This document shows positions 9,744-11,107 of a DNA stretch of 11,107 bases, piece after piece. Made by a program: the position numbers and the translations under genes. A model generated the notes under the pieces. The model did not search any database. It saw nothing but the letters and a program-made list of their open reading frames with translations, and was not told the origin of the DNA. The number at the start of each line of letters is the position of its first letter. Position 1 is the first letter of the stretch. The DNA comes from Monoraphidium neglectum. Its lineage: Eukaryota; Chlorophyta; Chlorophyceae; Sphaeropleales; Selenastraceae. The stretch lies in NCBI RefSeq assembly GCF_000611645.1, contig NW_014011659.1:1-11107 (forward strand), in the 5' to 3' direction.

Positions 9744-10571
9744 CGTGCGTGCGTGCGTGTGTGCGTGCATGCGCATGTGTGTGTGTATGTGTATGTGATT
9801 CTGTGTGTACGAGGGCGTGTGGAATCGCATGCTTGTGTGCGGTGCAGACGTTGGCAGTGTGCATGCAAGCTTTTTAGGTGCAGGGGGTCAGCCAGGGGTA
9901 GGTAGGGGCCGATGAGAACGCAAGCAGCGGCAACAGGGCGCCGGCCGGCGTTGCGAGCAGCATGGGCTGCCCTTGCTTGAGCAGCCAGATTCCACGCCCG
10001 GCTGACACCCGGCCGCCCCCACGCGCGTGCACCTGCATGCATGCGTGCTCCGCCCAGCGGCGGTGAACGCCGCGCTGCAGGGCGGCCCTCAGGAGGAGGG
10101 TCACCAACCGCTCGCCGCGCTGTCGACGGCGCTGTCGGGCGCGCTGCGGATGGGCGTGGGCGCGGCTGCAGGCGTCGCGGGCGCTGTCACAGGCGCATTG
10201 GGTGGCATTGGTGGCAGTGGCAGCAGAAGCAGCAGAAGCAGCAGTGGTGGTGATGGCGGTTTTCAGGCGCCGCCGCTTGTCCTAGGGTTTGTCGGGGATC
10301 GGCCAAAGTCGTTCCCTCTGCAGATGCGGCACAGCGGCCGGTGAGGCGCGGCACAGCTCGGCAGCTTGGGTGCTGTGCTGTTGTTTGTGAATGCGAATCC
10401 GCTAATTCCGTCATGGGCGAGCAGCGTGTCGCAGCGGGGTGCGGCGCGGCAGGGGGTCTCGCGTGCGAGTCATGGCGGCAGGCAACACGGCGCGTCGGCT
10501 GCTGCTGCAACTTTGGCGCTAATCCTGCGCTCTGCACTGAAACGCCCCGTGGGCGTGAACGCACACGAACG

Positions 10572-10642
<71 letters not shown>

Positions 10643-11107
10643 ACACGCACGCTCTCTCTCTCTCCTCCACTCAACAGGTACGCTCTGCCCCGGCTAGCCC
10701 TGGTGGGCGACGCCGCGCACACGGTGCACCCCCTGGCCGGCCAGGGCGTCAACCTCGGGCTGGGCGACGCGGCCGCGCTGGCAGAGGCGCTCGCGGGCGC
10801 GCGCGAGGTGCGGCGCGCGGCGCGGCGCCCAGGCCGTGCGAGCCAGGAGTGGTTCAAGGGCTGGATGTTTGATCAGTTCGGCAAGAAACCATGGTCGCCC
10901 TCGTGTGCTCTGCACCAAATGCACAGGTTGCCATCTACGCCGCACAGCAAACGCTCCGACACGCAGGACCAGCTGCACATCCACGTATGCTGGGCAGCAA
11001 ACGCCCCGACAGGCGCCCACGCGCCTGCACGCCCACGCTTCCAATCCCCCACTCGCCCCACTCGCCCCACTCGCCCCACTCGCCCCACTCGCCCCACTCG
11101 CCCCCAC
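7521..11107 (+). CDS. COQ6: COQ6-like ubiquinone biosynthesis FAD monooxygenase, 3' end cut by window edge
   Basis: Likely exons are 7521-7647, 7740-7820, 7954-8159 (junction uncertain), 8458-8601, 8855-9164, 9515-9673, 10058-10340 and 10678-10807, giving about 480 residues; the last exon or exons lie beyond the window. COQ6 hydroxylates the ring of the ubiquinone precursor at C5 in the matrix-side inner-membrane CoQ complex. All family marks appear in order: a basic N-terminus suited to mitochondrial import, the FAD dinucleotide motif GAGMVG (30-35), [29 protein letters not shown], the DG motif [31 protein letters not shown], and [18 protein letters not shown]. These match plant COQ6 closely, including the spacing across introns. 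Compared with plants there is a poly-Ser insert in exon 5, a Gly/Ser-rich insert in exon 7 and probably a longer segment after LDRQ. The reading frame is intact, with no sign of a pseudogene. Related UbiH/UbiF-type hydroxylases are the alternative, but the plant-like motifs favour COQ6. Confidence 0.92.
8628..8663 (+). repeat. Perfect 18-base tandem duplication in COQ6 intron 4
   Basis: Two identical, adjacent 18-base units (8628-8645 and 8646-8663), made largely of GC and CTG steps, lie in the intron at 8602-8854. They account for the repeated Ala/Arg/Leu pattern in a spurious reading frame here. Confidence 0.9.
8927..9013 (+). repeat. AGC repeat encoding a poly-Ser/Gly insert in COQ6
   Basis: In exon 5 of COQ6, interrupted AGC codons encode about 29 residues, mostly Ser with Gly, Arg, Asn, Thr and Asp. 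They lie between the [14 protein letters not shown] segment and [23 protein letters not shown]. Plant COQ6 has only a short Ser-containing loop at the matching place, so this looks like repeat expansion within a tolerant surface loop. Confidence 0.9.
9351..9381 (+). repeat. (AC)n microsatellite in COQ6 intron 5
   Basis: About 15 pure AC units lie within the intron at 9165-9514. More CA-rich sequence continues to about 9490, so most of the second half of the intron is CA-based. Confidence 0.95.
9381..9452 (+). repeat. 36-base tandem duplication in COQ6 intron 5
   Basis: Units 9381-9416 and 9417-9452 match at 33 of 36 positions, all three differences being transitions. Each starts ATTTACACGCAC and contains GCACGCATGCAA. 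The repeat lies directly after the AC microsatellite and probably arose by slippage. Confidence 0.9.
9707..9797 (+). repeat. (GT)n/(GC)n tract, 91-base alternating purine-pyrimidine, COQ6 intron 6
   Basis: Within the intron at 9674-10057 there are 91 uninterrupted alternating purine-pyrimidine bases: GT units, then GC units, GTGC units, and GT with scattered AT steps. It is a strong Z-DNA candidate. On the transcript it is complementary in type to the CA-rich tracts of introns 5 and 7. Confidence 0.95.
10580..10636 (+). repeat. (CA)n microsatellite in COQ6 intron 7
   Basis: There are 57 bases of pure CA repeat inside the intron at 10341-10677. The repeat ends about 40 bases before the acceptor and is followed by a CT-rich polypyrimidine stretch. 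It is the longest pure dinucleotide repeat in the window and is likely to vary in length. Confidence 0.97.
11051..11104 (+). repeat. Six perfect copies of a 9-base unit (ACTCGCCCC)
   Basis: A perfect minisatellite lies at the right edge, in what I take to be the last visible COQ6 intron (from 10808). Just upstream, a 17-base sequence beginning CAGCAAACG recurs at 10945-10961 and 10995-11011 with one mismatch. The 9-base unit is in phase with the open frame from the preceding exon and would encode Thr-Arg-Pro repeats if the intron were retained. Confidence 0.95.

Noticed and set aside
11041..11107. Possible CRISPR-like or direct repeat array
   Set aside because: The 9-base units are contiguous with no spacers, so this is a minisatellite.
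10694..11107. Minus-strand ORF with Gly-Ala-Ser repeats
   Set aside because: It is antisense to the conserved COQ6 GD-motif exon, and the repeats reflect the 9-base minisatellite.

Overview
The window looks like nuclear DNA from a green alga, most likely Chlorophyceae (Chlamydomonadales or Sphaeropleales; the genus cannot be read from sequence alone). It is GC-rich. Three intron-rich genes have short exons and 130-430 base introns with GT-AG borders, mostly GTGNGN donors and GCAG acceptors. There are AGC/CAG repeats inside coding exons and long CA/GT microsatellites inside introns. The best-recognised protein resembles plant COQ6. No bacterial-style operon, CRISPR array, tRNA, rRNA or intact transposon was seen.

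Layout. Positions 1-1761 (minus strand, cut by the left edge) hold a four-exon gene for a DCL/DUF3223-domain protein with a basic, probably nuclear-targeting N-terminus, a long acidic Ala/Glu-rich stretch and an RGG-type tail. Positions 1762-2376 are a roughly 0.6 kb divergent intergenic region that probably carries both promoters. Positions 2593-6297 (plus strand) hold a nine-exon gene for a secreted protein. Its ordered motifs fit a clan GH-A-like TIM-barrel glycoside hydrolase, but I cannot place it in a named family. Positions 6298-7520 hold no convincing gene: presumably the 3' UTR of the hydrolase-like gene and the promoter of the next one. Positions 7521 to the right edge (plus strand, cut) hold at least eight exons of COQ6, the FAD-dependent monooxygenase of mitochondrial ubiquinone synthesis.

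The three genes show no obvious shared pathway, as is usual in a eukaryotic nuclear genome: one probably nuclear or nucleolar (or plastid) protein, one secreted carbohydrate-active protein and one mitochondrial enzyme. The exon chains were built by hand from splice sites, reading-frame phase and remembered family motifs. Most junctions are phase-consistent. The COQ6 exon 2/3 junction and the start codon of the hydrolase-like gene are uncertain.

The features most worth checking are the hydrolase-like protein and the opposite-orientation CA and GT tracts flanking COQ6 exon 6. That exon is frame-neutral, so pairing between the introns could favour its skipping or circularisation.
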